Below are positions 63,984 through 64,000 of a stretch of DNA of 64,000 bases, piece by piece. Origin of the DNA: Formosa sp. (lineage in GTDB: Bacteria > Bacteroidota > Bacteroidia > Flavobacteriales > Flavobacteriaceae); NCBI GenBank assembly GCA_018673215.1, contig JABHDE010000025.1, positions 1-64,000 on the forward strand, read 5' to 3'. Numbering within the stretch: position 1 is the first letter of the stretch; every line of letters starts with the position of its first letter. The notes below the pieces were generated by a model. It was not told the DNA's origin. It searched no databases and saw only the letters and a list, made by a program, of their open reading frames with translations. The position numbers and the translations under genes were made by a program.

Positions 63984-64000
63984 AACCTCAATAATAAAAT

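Overview
The window is AT-rich chromosomal DNA from a member of the Bacteroidota, most probably a marine Flavobacteriaceae. The evidence is the gliding lipoprotein GldI, a PorV/PorQ-family outer-membrane protein, several Bacteroidota-only families (DUF5606, DUF3810, DUF4105 and the GVHSPFVF methyltransferase family), and repeated use of the Bacteroidota -7 promoter box TAnnTTTG in front of genes. No rRNA, tRNA, CRISPR array, transposase or prophage gene was seen. Most of the window is core housekeeping sequence, with a few accessory spots.

Layout. 1-4.5 kb: surface-glycan genes (two related family-2 glycosyltransferases, one cut by the window edge; a methyltransferase; a GT9 heptosyltransferase-like enzyme; a WaaP/Kdo-kinase-like protein), interrupted by dapD. 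4.5-8.3 kb: ruvX, def, DUF5606, a MATE exporter, a small acidic protein and a PAP2 phosphatase. 8.2-11.2 kb: meaB, a cytosolic-looking M23 peptidase, then an orphan pseudaminic-type methylase between two strong palindromes and a 0.4 kb gene-free stretch. 11.2-20.4 kb (minus strand): secA, DUF2795, cobalamin adenosyltransferase, a degenerate methyltransferase, an ABC-F ATPase, DUF4105 and the PorV/PorQ protein. 20.5-25.1 kb: pssA and DUF808 (plus), facing a kdsD-tatC-CMD-lptB operon. 25.2-36.0 kb (plus): recQ, a cyclophilin-FKBP fusion, pyrG-yidC, a repeat-filled 0.86 kb intergenic region, then mnmA, a flavin oxidoreductase and mazG. 36.0-54.8 kb (minus): DUF349, aroE with two DUF368 genes, a TPR protein, an OstA-like/aminotransferase pair, spoT-fur-purA, a TrmH-family methyltransferase and an amidohydrolase pair. 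55.1-64 kb: a frameshifted repeat lipoprotein, DUF3810, pepD, an nrnA-gldI-PPIase operon, ndk, and recF with a small lipoprotein and DUF721.

How the genes work together. Envelope biogenesis is the main theme: LPS core glycosylation and phosphorylation, Kdo precursor synthesis (kdsD), LPS transport (lptB, OstA-like), lipid-carrier recycling (DUF368 pair, PAP2), protein export (secA, yidC, tatC), type IX/gliding-related parts (PorV/PorQ-like, gldI) and periplasmic folding (PPIases). A second theme is nucleotide metabolism and stress control: pyrG, purA, ndk, mazG, spoT, nrnA. MeaB plus the adenosyltransferase imply an adenosylcobalamin-dependent mutase elsewhere in the genome.

The most interesting local signals are: the lipoprotein at 55.1-56.0 kb, built of three Cys-bracketed repeats and split by a one-base frameshift at a G-run; an attC-like imperfect hairpin directly behind the orphan methylase at 10.1 kb and a perfect 10-2-10 palindrome in front of it; a methyltransferase-family protein that has lost its SAM-binding core (15.7 kb); two diverged copies of an intergenic repeat around 32.3-33.0 kb; an amidohydrolase operon in which only one of three modules keeps its metal site; and -7 promoter boxes so close to start codons that several mRNAs should be leaderless.
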